From JAKALQ01 sp963978265 (GTDB taxonomy: Bacteria; Actinomycetota; Actinomycetes; S36-B12; UBA5976), in NCBI GenBank assembly GCA_963978265.1, contig CAXBQV010000038.1, positions 1-14,820 of the forward strand: DNA of 14,820 bases, in the 5' to 3' direction. The notes under the pieces were generated by a model. It saw nothing but the letters and a program-made list of their open reading frames with translations, was not told where the DNA came from and made no database searches. Position 1 is the first letter of the stretch, and each line of letters starts with the position of its first letter. The position numbers were made by a program, and so were the translations under genes. This document shows positions 1 through 7,336 of this stretch, piece by piece.

Positions 1-579
1 GCGACGGCGATCCCGCTCGAACTGCCGGCGTTCACCCTGGTCGGTGCCACCACGCGATCCGGGGCACTGCCGGGACCGCTGCGGGACCGTTTCGGGTACA
101 CGGCGCACCTCGAGTTCTACGAGGATGCGGAACTCACGGCCATCGTGAACCGCAGTGCGGAGCGGTTGCATGTGCCGCTGGAGCCCGCAGCCGCGGCGTT
201 GATCGCAAGCAGATCCCGTGGCACCCCGCGAATCGCGAATCGGCTGCTGCGTCGGGTCCGTGACTACACGCAGGTGCACGGCGACGGATCGGTGTCCGAA
301 CCGCTCGCGCACGCGGCCTTGGACCTGTTCGACGTGGACCCGGCCGGACTGGACCGGCTGGACCGGGCCGTGCTCCAAGCGCTCGTGCACACCTTCGCCG
401 GCGGTCCGGTCGGTGTCTCCACCCTCGCCGTCGCCGTCGGCGAGGAGGTCACAACCGTCGAAGAGGTTGCCGAACCCTTCCTCGTACGCCGGGGCCTCGT
501 TGCCCGCACGCCGCGCGGACGGGTGGCCACGCCCGCCGCCTACGCGCACCTCGGACTGCCCACCCCCGGCGACCACTAG
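1..579 (+). CDS. ruvB: Holliday junction branch migration ATPase RuvB (C-terminal part; 5' end outside window)
   Basis: RuvB is the hexameric AAA+ motor that, with RuvA, drives branch migration of Holliday junctions during recombinational repair. The visible 192 residues run in frame 1 from the window edge to the TAG at 577-579. They begin inside the ATPase domain, with the sensor-1 stretch FTLVGATTRSG followed by GPLRDRFG, the RuvB arginine-finger region. Next comes the sensor-2 region SRGTPRIANRLLRRVRDY. The C-terminal winged-helix DNA-binding domain follows, with LDRLDRAVLQAL, a GPVG loop, EPFLVRRGLVARTPRGR and a typical AYAHLGL ending. RuvB is usually about 340-350 residues, so the Walker A and B motifs lie upstream of the window. 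An in-frame ATG at 145 is internal and is not the start. The gene directly precedes secD, as in many Actinomycetota. Identification is secure; the gene is incomplete only because of the window edge. Confidence 0.97.
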   Translation, partial: ATAIPLELPAFTLVGATTRSGALPGPLRDRFGYTAHLEFYEDAELTAIVNRSAERLHVPLEPAAAALIASRSRGTPRIANRLLRRVRDYTQVHGDGSVSEPLAHAALDLFDVDPAGLDRLDRAVLQALVHTFAGGPVGVSTLAVAVGEEVTTVEEVAEPFLVRRGLVARTPRGRVATPAAYAHLGLPTPGDH

Positions 580-582
580 ACT
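577..582 (+). promoter_or_regulatory. Possible -10 box (TAGACT) overlapping the ruvB stop codon, for secD
   Basis: TAGACT fits the actinobacterial TANNNT -10 pattern, and its first three bases are the ruvB stop codon. Transcription would begin near 589 and leave a leader of about 48 nt carrying the two inverted repeats described below. I see no convincing -35 hexamer about 17 bases upstream. A second TANNNT match, TACGTT at 598-603, is an alternative. Short matches like these are common by chance, so this is only a candidate. Confidence 0.3.
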
Positions 583-595
583 CCGATCGCTTATT

Positions 596-619
596 CGTAC
601 GTTGTACGGCGCTCGCCGT
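596..619 (+). repeat. Two inverted repeats in the secD leader
   Basis: CGTAC (596-600) and GTACG (604-608) form a 5-bp inverted repeat around GTT. ACGGCG (606-611) and CGCCGT (614-619) form a perfect 6-bp inverted repeat around CT. The two share bases 606-608, so they would be mutually exclusive as RNA hairpins. The second one ends 4 bases before the secD Shine-Dalgarno sequence GGAAGGA (624-630). An outer CCGAT (583-587) could also pair with ATCGG (621-625). No T-run follows, so this does not look like an intrinsic terminator. A role in controlling translation or binding a protein is inference. Confidence 0.45.
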
Positions 620-636
620 CATCGGAAGGACTTACC

Positions 637-2142
637 GTGGCTTCACCACGCCCGCAGCACGGTCGCGTGTTCGGGATCTTCGTGATCCTGCTCGCAGCGC
701 TCGCCGTCTGGACCTGGTTTCCGGGTGCCGATCATGCACCCCGACTCGGCCTCGATCTTCGAGGCGGTACCCAGGTCACCCTGACCCCGCAAGCAGTGAC
801 GGGCACCATCACGGATGCCCAGCTCCAGCAGGCCGTCGACATCATCCGCCAGCGCGTGAACGGGCTCGGCGTCGCCGAAGCCGAAGTCACGACGCAAGGC
901 AGCGGTGCAAACTCCGCGATCGTGGTGTCCGTCCCTGGTGTCAGTGAGCAGGGCATTGCCGAGGTGCTGAAGCAGACCGCGGCGCTCGATTTCCGCCCGG
1001 TTGAGAAGCAGGACTTCTCGACAAGCACCGCCGCAACGGCCGGGGCGACGGATCAGGGCTGGCAGCAGGGCGATAGCGCGGACGCGCTCGCCGCGGCATA
1101 TGCCGGCATCGACTGCAAGCAGGCCAAGAACATCCAGGGCGGATTCGTCGCCGATCCCACCAAGTGGTTGGTGACCTGCTCGCGTGATGGCAGTGCGAAG
1201 TACCTCTTGCAGCCCGCCTTCATCGAAGGCACGAATGTCACGAACGCCACCGCCGGCATCCCGCAGAACGGTGCGTCGTGGTTGGTGAACCTCGAATTCG
1301 ACAGTGCCGGCGCCAAGAAGCTCTCCGATGCGTCGACGCAGTTGTACGTGAAGCCCACGCCGCAGAATCAGTTCGCGATCGTGCTCGACGGGGTTGTGTT
1401 CTCCAGCCCGTACTTCAAGGAGCCGATCCTGGGCGGAACTGCCCAGATCGAAGGCAACTTCTCGCAGAAGACGGCGACCGATCTCGCGAACGTGCTCAAG
1501 TACGGCGCACTTCCGGTCACCTTGAACATCGCTGAAGTCACGTCGCTGTCGCCGACGCTCGGTACCGATCAATTGAATGCCGGCCTGCTCGCCGGCCTCA
1601 TCGGCCTGCTGCTTGTCGTCATGTACCTGTTCCTCTACTACCGCGGACTCGGCGTCGTCGCCATCCTGTCGCTGCTCATGGCTGCGGCGGCGGTGTATAT
1701 GTCGTTCGTCGTGCTGGGACGGCAGATCGGCTTCACGCTGACCCTCGCTGGTGTCACCGGTGCGATTGTGTCGATCGGTATCACCGCGGACTCCTTCATC
1801 GTGTACTTCGAACGTATCCGCGACGAAATCCGCGAGGGCAAGAGCCTGCGTGCCGCCGTCGATCTCGGCTGGGTGCGAGCACGTCGCACCATCCTTGCAG
1901 CGGACTTCGTAACCGCCCTTGCTGCCGCGGTGCTCTACTTCCTGTCCGTCGGCGGTGTTCGTGGCTTCGCGTTCACGCTCGGCCTCACCACCGTGATCGA
2001 TATCGCAGTTGCGTTCATGTTCACCCGCCCGGTCGTGGGCTTCATGTCGCGCACCGCCTGGTTCCAGAGCGGTGCGAAACTCACCGGAGTGAATCCGCAA
2101 AGCCTCGGCGTTCCTCGCCTCACCGAAGAGAAGGGTGCATAA
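637..2142 (+). CDS. secD: Protein translocase subunit SecD
   Basis: SecD is the larger half of the SecDF membrane complex, which uses the proton motive force to help pull preproteins across the cytoplasmic membrane after SecYEG/SecA. The 501-residue protein has a first membrane helix at about residues 11-28, then the SecD signature LGLDLRGGTQV (37-47). A long extracellular P1-type region follows, to about residue 300. The C-terminal five-helix membrane bundle includes GAIVSIGITADSFIVYFER (375-393), the equivalent of the VDANV region; D385 fits the conserved proton-path aspartate. The RARRTILAADFVTALAAAVL segment then matches the family. The GTG start at 637 is supported by GGAAGGA at 624-630, 6 bases upstream. 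It is followed after 2 bases by secF. No yajC lies between ruvB and secD. Length is within the range of actinobacterial SecD. Confidence 0.97.
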   Translation: MASPRPQHGRVFGIFVILLAALAVWTWFPGADHAPRLGLDLRGGTQVTLTPQAVTGTITDAQLQQAVDIIRQRVNGLGVAEAEVTTQGSGANSAIVVSVPGVSEQGIAEVLKQTAALDFRPVEKQDFSTSTAATAGATDQGWQQGDSADALAAAYAGIDCKQAKNIQGGFVADPTKWLVTCSRDGSAKYLLQPAFIEGTNVTNATAGIPQNGASWLVNLEFDSAGAKKLSDASTQLYVKPTPQNQFAIVLDGVVFSSPYFKEPILGGTAQIEGNFSQKTATDLANVLKYGALPVTLNIAEVTSLSPTLGTDQLNAGLLAGLIGLLLVVMYLFLYYRGLGVVAILSLLMAAAAVYMSFVVLGRQIGFTLTLAGVTGAIVSIGITADSFIVYFERIRDEIREGKSLRAAVDLGWVRARRTILAADFVTALAAAVLYFLSVGGVRGFAFTLGLTTVIDIAVAFMFTRPVVGFMSRTAWFQSGAKLTGVNPQSLGVPRLTEEKGA

Positions 2143-2144
2143 CC

Positions 2145-3200
2145 ATGTCGCGTCTTGGTGCACTGGGTGCCCGCCTCTACCACGGCGAGGCTTCCTACGA
2201 CTTCGTCGGCAAGCGCAAGATCTGGTACTCCGTGTCAGCAGCGATCATCGTGATCGTGATCGCCGGGCTGGGTCTGCGCGGCCTGAACCTCGGCATCGAA
2301 TTCAAGGGCGGCGCCGAATTCCAGGTGAAGAGCCCGTCGGTCTCCGTCGAAGTCGCCCGCAATGCGGCCGAATCCACGGCCGGCGGTGAAATCATCTCCA
2401 CGCTGATCGGCACCGATCGCGTGCGCGTGCAGACCGGACCGATCGACGAGCCGACCTCGCAGAAGGTTGTGACAGCGCTTGCGAAGGCATTCAATGTCGC
2501 CGAGGGCGAAGTGAAGGTGCAGCTCGTCGGACCATCATGGGGTGGCGACATCACGAAGAAGGCGCTCCAAGGCCTGGTGGTGTTCCTGCTGCTCGTCATC
2601 ATCTTCCTTGCGATCTACTTCGAGTTCAAGATGGCGATTGCCGCCATGGTCGCGCTCGTGCATGACGTGGTCATCACCATTGGCGTGTATGCATTGGTCG
2701 GCTTCGAGGTCACGCCGGCGTCGGTGATCGGCCTGCTCACGATCCTCGGTTACTCGCTGTACGACACCGTGGTCGTCTTCGACAAGGTGAAGGAGAACAC
2801 CCGCGGCATCGGCAGCCAGACGCGACGTACCTACTCGGGTGCTGCGAACCTCGCGCTCAACCAGACGCTCGTGCGTTCGATCAACACCTCGATCGTCGCC
2901 ATCCTGCCGGTGGCCGCAATCCTCGGTATCGGTGCCGGCCTGCTTGGTGCAGGCACGTTGAAGGACCTGGCATTGGCACTCTTCGTCGGCATGATCGCCG
3001 GCACCTACTCGTCGATCTTCGTTGCGACACCGGTGCTTGCGCAGCTCAAGGAGTCCGAGCCGGCCATGCAGCAGCTGACGAAGCGCGTGTCAGCGCGCGG
3101 TGGGGATGACCCGGTCGTCGCCCGTGTCGGTGCAGCGGCCGCGTCCAGTGCGCCGGCTCCACGTGTGCAGCCACGTCGGCAGCCCAAGCGCAAGCGCTGA
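2145..3200 (+). CDS. secF: Protein translocase subunit SecF
   Basis: SecF is the partner of SecD in the proton-driven export-assisting complex. The 351-residue protein has an N-terminal helix at about 27-45 and then the family motif LGIEFKGGAEF (49-59). A small extracellular domain runs to about residue 140, and five further helices lie roughly between 143 and 300. The signature GYSLYDTVVVFDKVKEN (202-218) contains D207 and D213. The last 30 residues form a low-complexity Ala/Pro tail ending in a very basic QPRRQPKRKR stretch, which should lie in the cytoplasm; such tails are common in actinobacterial SecF. The ATG at 2145 follows the secD stop by 2 bases, with GAGAAGGG as ribosome binding site inside the end of secD. 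Its TGA shares its last base with the apt ATG, which suggests translational coupling. Confidence 0.97.
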   Translation: MSRLGALGARLYHGEASYDFVGKRKIWYSVSAAIIVIVIAGLGLRGLNLGIEFKGGAEFQVKSPSVSVEVARNAAESTAGGEIISTLIGTDRVRVQTGPIDEPTSQKVVTALAKAFNVAEGEVKVQLVGPSWGGDITKKALQGLVVFLLLVIIFLAIYFEFKMAIAAMVALVHDVVITIGVYALVGFEVTPASVIGLLTILGYSLYDTVVVFDKVKENTRGIGSQTRRTYSGAANLALNQTLVRSINTSIVAILPVAAILGIGAGLLGAGTLKDLALALFVGMIAGTYSSIFVATPVLAQLKESEPAMQQLTKRVSARGGDDPVVARVGAAAASSAPAPRVQPRRQPKRKR

Positions 3201-3718
3201 TGCAGCAACGCACCATCGATCTCATCCGGACCATTCCGGATTGGCCCACGCCGGGTGTGATGTTCAAGGACATCACACCTGCACTGGCCGATTCGGAGGC
3301 CTTGTTCGAGCTCGTCGAGGGCCTTGCTGCTCCGTACCTGGATGTCGACGTCACGCATGTGGTCGCGATGGAGGCGCGCGGATTCATCCTCGGAACTCCG
3401 GTTGCCGTGATGTTGGACGCAGGGTTCATCCCGCTGCGCAAACCCGGGAAACTGCCGGCGAAGACGTTCGCGGAAACCTACGAACTCGAGTACGGGACGA
3501 ACACCCTTGAGATGCACATCGACGCGCTCGACGCGAACGCCCGGGTGCTGATCGTCGATGATGTTCTGGCCACCGGTGGCACCGCAGCCGCAGCAGAGCG
3601 TCTCATTGCCGCAGCAGGGGCAACGGTCGTGGGTTCGGCCTATGTACTCGAACTTGGCTTCCTCGGCGGACGCGCAAAGCTCCGAGCACCGATTCATTCG
3701 CTCATCACGATCGAGTAA
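3200..3718 (+). CDS. apt: Adenine phosphoribosyltransferase
   Basis: Apt converts adenine and PRPP to AMP and pyrophosphate, a purine-salvage step in the cytoplasm. The 172-residue protein has the normal family length. The N-terminal WPTPGVMFKDITPAL segment and the ARGFILG loop are typical of Apt. The PRPP-binding motif VLIVDDVLATGGT (116-128) carries D120, D121 and the T125-T128 phosphate loop. The ATG at 3200 overlaps the secF TGA by one base (TGATG), so the ribosome probably reinitiates. The position between secF and relA matches the conserved actinobacterial order. In mycobacteria a lipoprotein gene sits between secF and apt; here there is none. Nothing looks damaged. Confidence 0.97.
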   Translation: MQQRTIDLIRTIPDWPTPGVMFKDITPALADSEALFELVEGLAAPYLDVDVTHVVAMEARGFILGTPVAVMLDAGFIPLRKPGKLPAKTFAETYELEYGTNTLEMHIDALDANARVLIVDDVLATGGTAAAAERLIAAAGATVVGSAYVLELGFLGGRAKLRAPIHSLITIE

Positions 3719-3721
3719 ATC

Positions 3722-3727
3722 TATACT
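3722..3727 (+). promoter_or_regulatory. Candidate -10 box (TATACT) for a near-leaderless relA transcript
   Basis: TATACT closely matches the sigma-70/SigA -10 consensus TATAAT and TANNNT. It stands in the 17-base gap between apt and relA, and 8 bases separate it from the relA ATG at 3736. A transcription start 6-8 bases downstream would fall at or within a base or two of that ATG. No purine-rich ribosome binding site is visible in the gap, which also fits leaderless translation. The -35 region is not convincing. This would give relA its own promoter independent of secDF-apt. Confidence 0.5.
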
Positions 3728-3735
3728 TTCGACGC

Positions 3736-5937
3736 ATGTCGGGTGATCCGGTCAGCGGGACTGCGACGGTCGAATTCGACCTCGCTGCCGATCTCGACGC
3801 GCTCATCAAGACGGTCCACCAGTTCCACCCGAAGAGTGACGCCGCTGTCATCCGGCGGGCCTTCGAGACCGCTGCGAAATTCCACGAGGGGCAGTCGCGG
3901 CGCAGTGGCGAGCCCTACATCACCCACCCACTGGCTGTTGCCGGCATTCTCGCCGATCTCGGCATGACGGCGCCGACGATCGTCGCCGCACTGCTGCACG
4001 ACACTGTCGAGGACACCGCGTACACGCTGGAGCAGTTGACCGAGGACTTCGGCGAGGAAGTAGGGCATCTTGTCGATGGCGTGACGAAACTCGACAAGGT
4101 GAAATACGGCGAAACAAGCGCGGCTGAGACGGTTCGCAAGATGGTGGTCGCCATGGCGCGCGACATCCGCGTTCTCGTCATCAAGTTGGCCGACCGGCTG
4201 CACAACATGCGAACACTCGCCGCCATGCCGGAGACAAAGCGCGAATCGAAGGCGCGCGAGACGCTCGAGATCTTCGCCCCACTGGCGCACCGGCTTGGCA
4301 TGAACACCATCAAGTTCGAACTCGAAGACCTTTCGTTCCAGTACCTCTATCCGAAGCGGTACGAGGAGATCGTCCGCCTTGTGACGGAACGCGCGCCGGA
4401 ACGCAACGCGCAACTCGAGCAGGTCGTCAACGAGGTCAAGCACGACCTGGGCGGGGCGCATATCGATGCCACCGTTCGCGGACGTCCGAAGCATTACTAC
4501 AGCGTCTATCAGAAGATGATCGTGCGCGGCCGGGACCTTGATGACATCTACGACCTCGTCGGGGTCCGTGTACTGGTCGATTCCGTTCGCGATTGCTACG
4601 CGGCTCTCGGCATCATCCACGCGCGATGGAACCCGGTACCCGGCCGGTTCAAGGATTACATCGCGATGCCGAAGTTCACGATGTATCAGTCGCTGCACAC
4701 CACGGTGATCGGGCCGTTCGGCAAGCCGGTGGAGTTCCAGATCCGCACGAATGAGATGCACCGACAGGCTGAGTACGGCATCGCGGCGCATTGGCGGTAC
4801 AAGGAGAATTCGAAGCAGGCGCCCGACGATTTCGCGTGGCTGCGCCAACTCCTCGAGTGGCAGCGCGAGACCGAGGACCCCGACGAGTTCCTCGACTCAC
4901 TGCGCTTCGACATCGCCGGCAAGGAGGTCTACGCGTTCACCCCGAAGGGACGCGTCATCGCGCTGCCGGTCGGGTCGACTCCGGTGGATTTCGCGTATTC
5001 GGTGCACACGGATGTCGGGCACAAGTGTGTCGGTGCCAAGGTGAACGGCAAACTGGTGCCGCTCGAATCACCGCTCAACAACGGTGACGTGGTTGAGATC
5101 TTCACATCGAAATCCGAAGGAGCAGGCCCGAGTCGCGACTGGCTGAACTTCGTGCAGTCCGGACGTGCCAAGAGCAAGATCAAAGCCTGGTTCACGAAGG
5201 AACGTCGCGACGAGCACACCGAACAGGGTAAGGAAGCCATCGTGCGCGGCATGCGCAAGCAAGGACTTCCGCTCCAACGTCTGATGACGCCCCAGTCGAT
5301 GGCGGCCCTCGTGGCAGATCTCCGCTACACGGATCTCGAAGCGCTGTACGCGGCCGTGGGCGAAGGGAAGATCGGTGCCAGCACCGTCATTCAGCGACTG
5401 GTGCAGATGCACGGCGGCGAGGAGGGCGCGCTCGAAGATCTCTCGGAGGCCACCACCCCGACGAAGTTCGCTTCGCGAAAAGGACTCCCACAGGGCGACC
5501 CCGGTGTGATCGTGAAGGGCACCGACGACGTGCTCGTAAAACTGGCGCGATGCTGCACCCCGGTCCCAGGGGATCAGATCATCGGTTATGTCACTCGTGG
5601 CTCAGGAGTTTCCGTGCATCGCGTCGACTGTGCGAATGCCAAGGTGCTCATCGCCGAGGAGAACCGCACGGTCGATGTGGAATGGCAGCCGCGGGTCGGC
5701 AGTGTGTTCCTCGTCAACATCCAGGTTGAAGCGATCGACCGCGCGCGGTTGCTCAGTGACATCACGCGCGCACTGTCAGATCAGCAGGTCAATATTCTCA
5801 GTGCGTCGGTGACGACCACACGCGATCGTGTCGCACTGTCGAAGTTCACGTTCGAGATGTCCGACCCGCGCCATCTTGGATCGGTGCTCCGGAGCGTGCG
5901 TGCGATCGACGGCGTCTACGACTGCTACAGGGTCTAG
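3736..5937 (+). CDS. relA: Bifunctional (p)ppGpp synthetase/hydrolase, Rel/SpoT family
   Basis: This is a long RelA/SpoT homolog that makes and degrades the stringent-response alarmone (p)ppGpp, with synthesis triggered by uncharged tRNA on the ribosome. The 733 residues show the full domain order. The HD hydrolase domain includes H64, H88-D89, E92-D93 and D153. The synthetase domain follows, with GRPKHYYSVYQKM and RFKDYIAMPK. A TGS domain spans about 395-457, a helical region follows, then a Cys-containing zinc-finger-like segment LARCCTPVPGD with C606 and C607, and finally an ACT domain from about 656 to the end. The RFKD motif (304-307) is the RXKD type of bifunctional enzymes; specialised synthetase-only RelA has an acidic ExDD motif. 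With an intact HD site, both activities are expected. The gene follows apt by 17 bases without a clear Shine-Dalgarno. Its TAG overlaps the stop codon of the opposing DUF349 gene. Confidence 0.97.
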   Translation: MSGDPVSGTATVEFDLAADLDALIKTVHQFHPKSDAAVIRRAFETAAKFHEGQSRRSGEPYITHPLAVAGILADLGMTAPTIVAALLHDTVEDTAYTLEQLTEDFGEEVGHLVDGVTKLDKVKYGETSAAETVRKMVVAMARDIRVLVIKLADRLHNMRTLAAMPETKRESKARETLEIFAPLAHRLGMNTIKFELEDLSFQYLYPKRYEEIVRLVTERAPERNAQLEQVVNEVKHDLGGAHIDATVRGRPKHYYSVYQKMIVRGRDLDDIYDLVGVRVLVDSVRDCYAALGIIHARWNPVPGRFKDYIAMPKFTMYQSLHTTVIGPFGKPVEFQIRTNEMHRQAEYGIAAHWRYKENSKQAPDDFAWLRQLLEWQRETEDPDEFLDSLRFDIAGKEVYAFTPKGRVIALPVGSTPVDFAYSVHTDVGHKCVGAKVNGKLVPLESPLNNGDVVEIFTSKSEGAGPSRDWLNFVQSGRAKSKIKAWFTKERRDEHTEQGKEAIVRGMRKQGLPLQRLMTPQSMAALVADLRYTDLEALYAAVGEGKIGASTVIQRLVQMHGGEEGALEDLSEATTPTKFASRKGLPQGDPGVIVKGTDDVLVKLARCCTPVPGDQIIGYVTRGSGVSVHRVDCANAKVLIAEENRTVDVEWQPRVGSVFLVNIQVEAIDRARLLSDITRALSDQQVNILSASVTTTRDRVALSKFTFEMSDPRHLGSVLRSVRAIDGVYDCYRV
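5934..5937. other. Palindromic CTAG serving as stop codon for both convergent genes
   Basis: The relA stop is TAG at 5935-5937 and the DUF349 stop is TAG on the minus strand at 5936-5934. The four bases CTAG read the same on both strands and end both genes. There is therefore no room for a terminator between them, and the two transcripts must overlap at their 3' ends unless termination occurs inside coding sequence. Confidence 0.95.
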
Positions 5938-7160
5938 GCGTACTTCTGAGCGGCCTCGAGCAGTGCCTTCGCACTCGCCAGACGTGCTTCAAGTTCGCTG
6001 ATCTTCTGTGCCTCGCCCTTCGCGCGCGCGTCGGCGAGTTCCTTCTCGGCACGGTCCACGCCGGCTCGGAACGTCGAGGCGGTGTCGTTCGCGAACGCCT
6101 TACGGGCGGGATCGGACTTGCGCCACTCCTCCTGCTCGAGTTCGCGTACCGCGGACTCAACCTTGCGTAGGCGACCCTCGACCTTCTCCTTGTCGGCGCG
6201 CGGCACGTGACCGGCAGCTTCCCAGCGATCGGAGATCGAACGAAGCGCCTTCTTGGCCGCCGCGAGATCGGTGATCGGCAGCAATGCTTCGGCTTCAGCG
6301 ACGAGCGTGAGCTTCACCTCGAGATTGGCCTTGAGTGATTCGTCGCGGACGGCAAGATCGGCATTCCGCGCGTCGTAGAACTTCTGTTGCGCGGCACGGA
6401 ACCGCTCCCACAGCGCATCCTCGTCCTTGCGTGCGCCGCGAGGTGCGGCCTTCCAGCGGTCCATGAGCGAGCGGTACTTGTTCATCGTGGTGACCCAGTC
6501 GGTGCTGGTGGCCAGCGCTTCGGCTTCTTCAACGATTGCAGTGCGTACCGTCCGCGATTCGCTCGCGGCCGCGTCACGGCTGGCGAAGTAGGTGCGACGC
6601 GCCTTGTCGAACTGGGTACGAGCAGTTGAGAACCGCTTCCACAGCGCCTGCTCGCCGTTGCGATCAGCATGGGGGAGCGCCTTCCACTCCTCCAGGATCG
6701 CCTTGAATCGTTCCCCGGTGGACTTCCACTGGGTCGAGGTGGCGAGACTCTCGGCTTCAACCACGAGTGCTTCCCGCTTCGCGAGGGCGGCGGCACGCTG
6801 GGCGGCCTTCTGCGCTTGGCGCTCGGCTGCTTTGGCAGCATTCGCTGCCTCGAGTTCGACGGCAGTGGCTTCCAGCGCACTGAAGTCTCCGACCATCTTC
6901 GGAGTCGCGATCTCGGCACGAATCCGGACGATGAGTTGGGTGATGCTCTCCGGGTTGGCCTTGCCGTCCGCGAGCCGTTGTTTGGCGAGCGCGACTTCCG
7001 CTGCGAGGTCGTCGTACTTCCGGACGAAGAACGCGAGCCCCTCTTCAGGGGTGCCGATGGTGTACTGGCCGACCGATACTTCGCCGGTTGCTGTCCGCAC
7101 GTAGACGGTACCGTCGGCTTCGACGCGTCCGAACGTGGCGCTGGTGGATGTATCGGTCAT
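5934..7160 (-). CDS. DUF349 domain protein with three repeats
   Basis: This is a 408-residue, highly charged, Ala/Glu/Lys/Arg-rich, almost entirely helical cytoplasmic protein. The N-terminus GRVEADGTVYVRTATGE (11-27) is a short beta-rich head typical of actinobacterial DUF349 proteins. A coiled-coil-like stretch covers about 95-135. Three DUF349 repeats follow at about 128-198, 205-275 and 280-345, with recurring elements such as WKALP..., ALWKRF/ALWERF and F..AR. A charged helical tail ends at KYA. The frame is open to an ATG at 7253, but I place the start at 7160. There MTDTSTSATFGRV matches the family N-terminus, and GAGGGA (7166-7171 on the minus strand) is a well spaced ribosome binding site. 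The residues upstream look non-coding. The molecular function is not known to me. The gene stands alone on the minus strand, divergent from the MBL hydrolase and convergent with relA. Confidence 0.88.
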   Translation of the reverse strand: MTDTSTSATFGRVEADGTVYVRTATGEVSVGQYTIGTPEEGLAFFVRKYDDLAAEVALAKQRLADGKANPESITQLIVRIRAEIATPKMVGDFSALEATAVELEAANAAKAAERQAQKAAQRAAALAKREALVVEAESLATSTQWKSTGERFKAILEEWKALPHADRNGEQALWKRFSTARTQFDKARRTYFASRDAAASESRTVRTAIVEEAEALATSTDWVTTMNKYRSLMDRWKAAPRGARKDEDALWERFRAAQQKFYDARNADLAVRDESLKANLEVKLTLVAEAEALLPITDLAAAKKALRSISDRWEAAGHVPRADKEKVEGRLRKVESAVRELEQEEWRKSDPARKAFANDTASTFRAGVDRAEKELADARAKGEAQKISELEARLASAKALLEAAQKYA

Positions 7161-7219
7161 GGCGTTCCCTCGCTGGCTACCGGTGTGACTGCAACGACCC
7201 GGGTTAGTCGTCCGTCGTA

Positions 7220-7244
7220 CCCCTTGGCGCCTGGCGCCCAGGGG
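7220..7244. repeat. Imperfect 25-bp palindrome with a tandem TGGCGCC repeat in the divergent region
   Basis: Half-sites CCCCTTGGCGCC (7220-7231) and GGCGCCCAGGGG (7233-7244) are inverted around the single base T7232, with one mismatch (T7225 against C7239). The core also reads as a tandem repeat of TGGCGCC (7225-7231 and 7232-7238). It lies 60 bp upstream of the DUF349 start and about 93 bp upstream of the MBL start. The odd-centred dyad suits a dimeric DNA-binding regulator. As RNA it could also fold into a hairpin in the DUF349 leader. No T-run follows on either strand, so it is not a typical terminator. Confidence 0.5.
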
Positions 7245-7264
7245 CGTGTTCATTTCCCGCAGGA

Positions 7265-7270
7265 AGCATA
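7265..7270 (-). promoter_or_regulatory. Possible -10 box (TATGCT) for the DUF349 gene
   Basis: On the minus strand the bases read TATGCT, which fits TANNNT. It is the only such match I found in the 176-bp gap in this orientation. It would give a leader of roughly 100 nt containing the palindrome at 7220-7244. There is no recognisable -35 element, so the call is weak. Confidence 0.25.
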
Positions 7271-7308
7271 GACGGGGCTGCGATTCGGGGTGTACCCGAA
7301 CGCCTCAC

Positions 7309-7314
7309 TACCCT
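7309..7314 (+). promoter_or_regulatory. Possible -10 box (TACCCT) for the MBL-hisS-aspS operon
   Basis: TACCCT fits the TANNNT pattern and lies 22 bases before the GTG at 7337. The predicted transcription start near 7321 would leave a short leader just containing the strong Shine-Dalgarno GGAAGGGA (7323-7330). The spacing is sensible for a promoter serving the operon. No good -35 is visible. Confidence 0.35.
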
Positions 7315-7336
7315 TGCCAGCTGGAAGGGAAGCACC

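Noticed and set aside
580..636. A translation-arrest leader peptide upstream of secD, as known for some secDF operons
   Set aside because: The 57-bp gap has no short reading frame with its own start and stop before secD, and no RAPP/RAPG-type motif is visible in it or at the end of RuvB.
643..2163. A 506-codon open frame on the minus strand opposite secD
   Set aside because: It lies almost exactly over a clear SecD gene, its translation has no recognisable domain and is full of Arg/Glu/His typical of antisense frames in GC-rich DNA.
3721..4848. A 375-codon minus-strand frame opposite relA
   Set aside because: Shadow of the relA HD and synthetase coding sequence; low-complexity antisense composition.
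7220..7244. The GC-rich palindrome as an intrinsic terminator
   Set aside because: No T-run follows on either strand and it sits between divergent genes, where no transcript should end.
7161..7253. An upstream start at 7253 that would add 31 residues to the DUF349 protein
   Set aside because: The extension reads as non-coding, crosses the palindrome, and the 7160 ATG has a good ribosome binding site and the family N-terminus.
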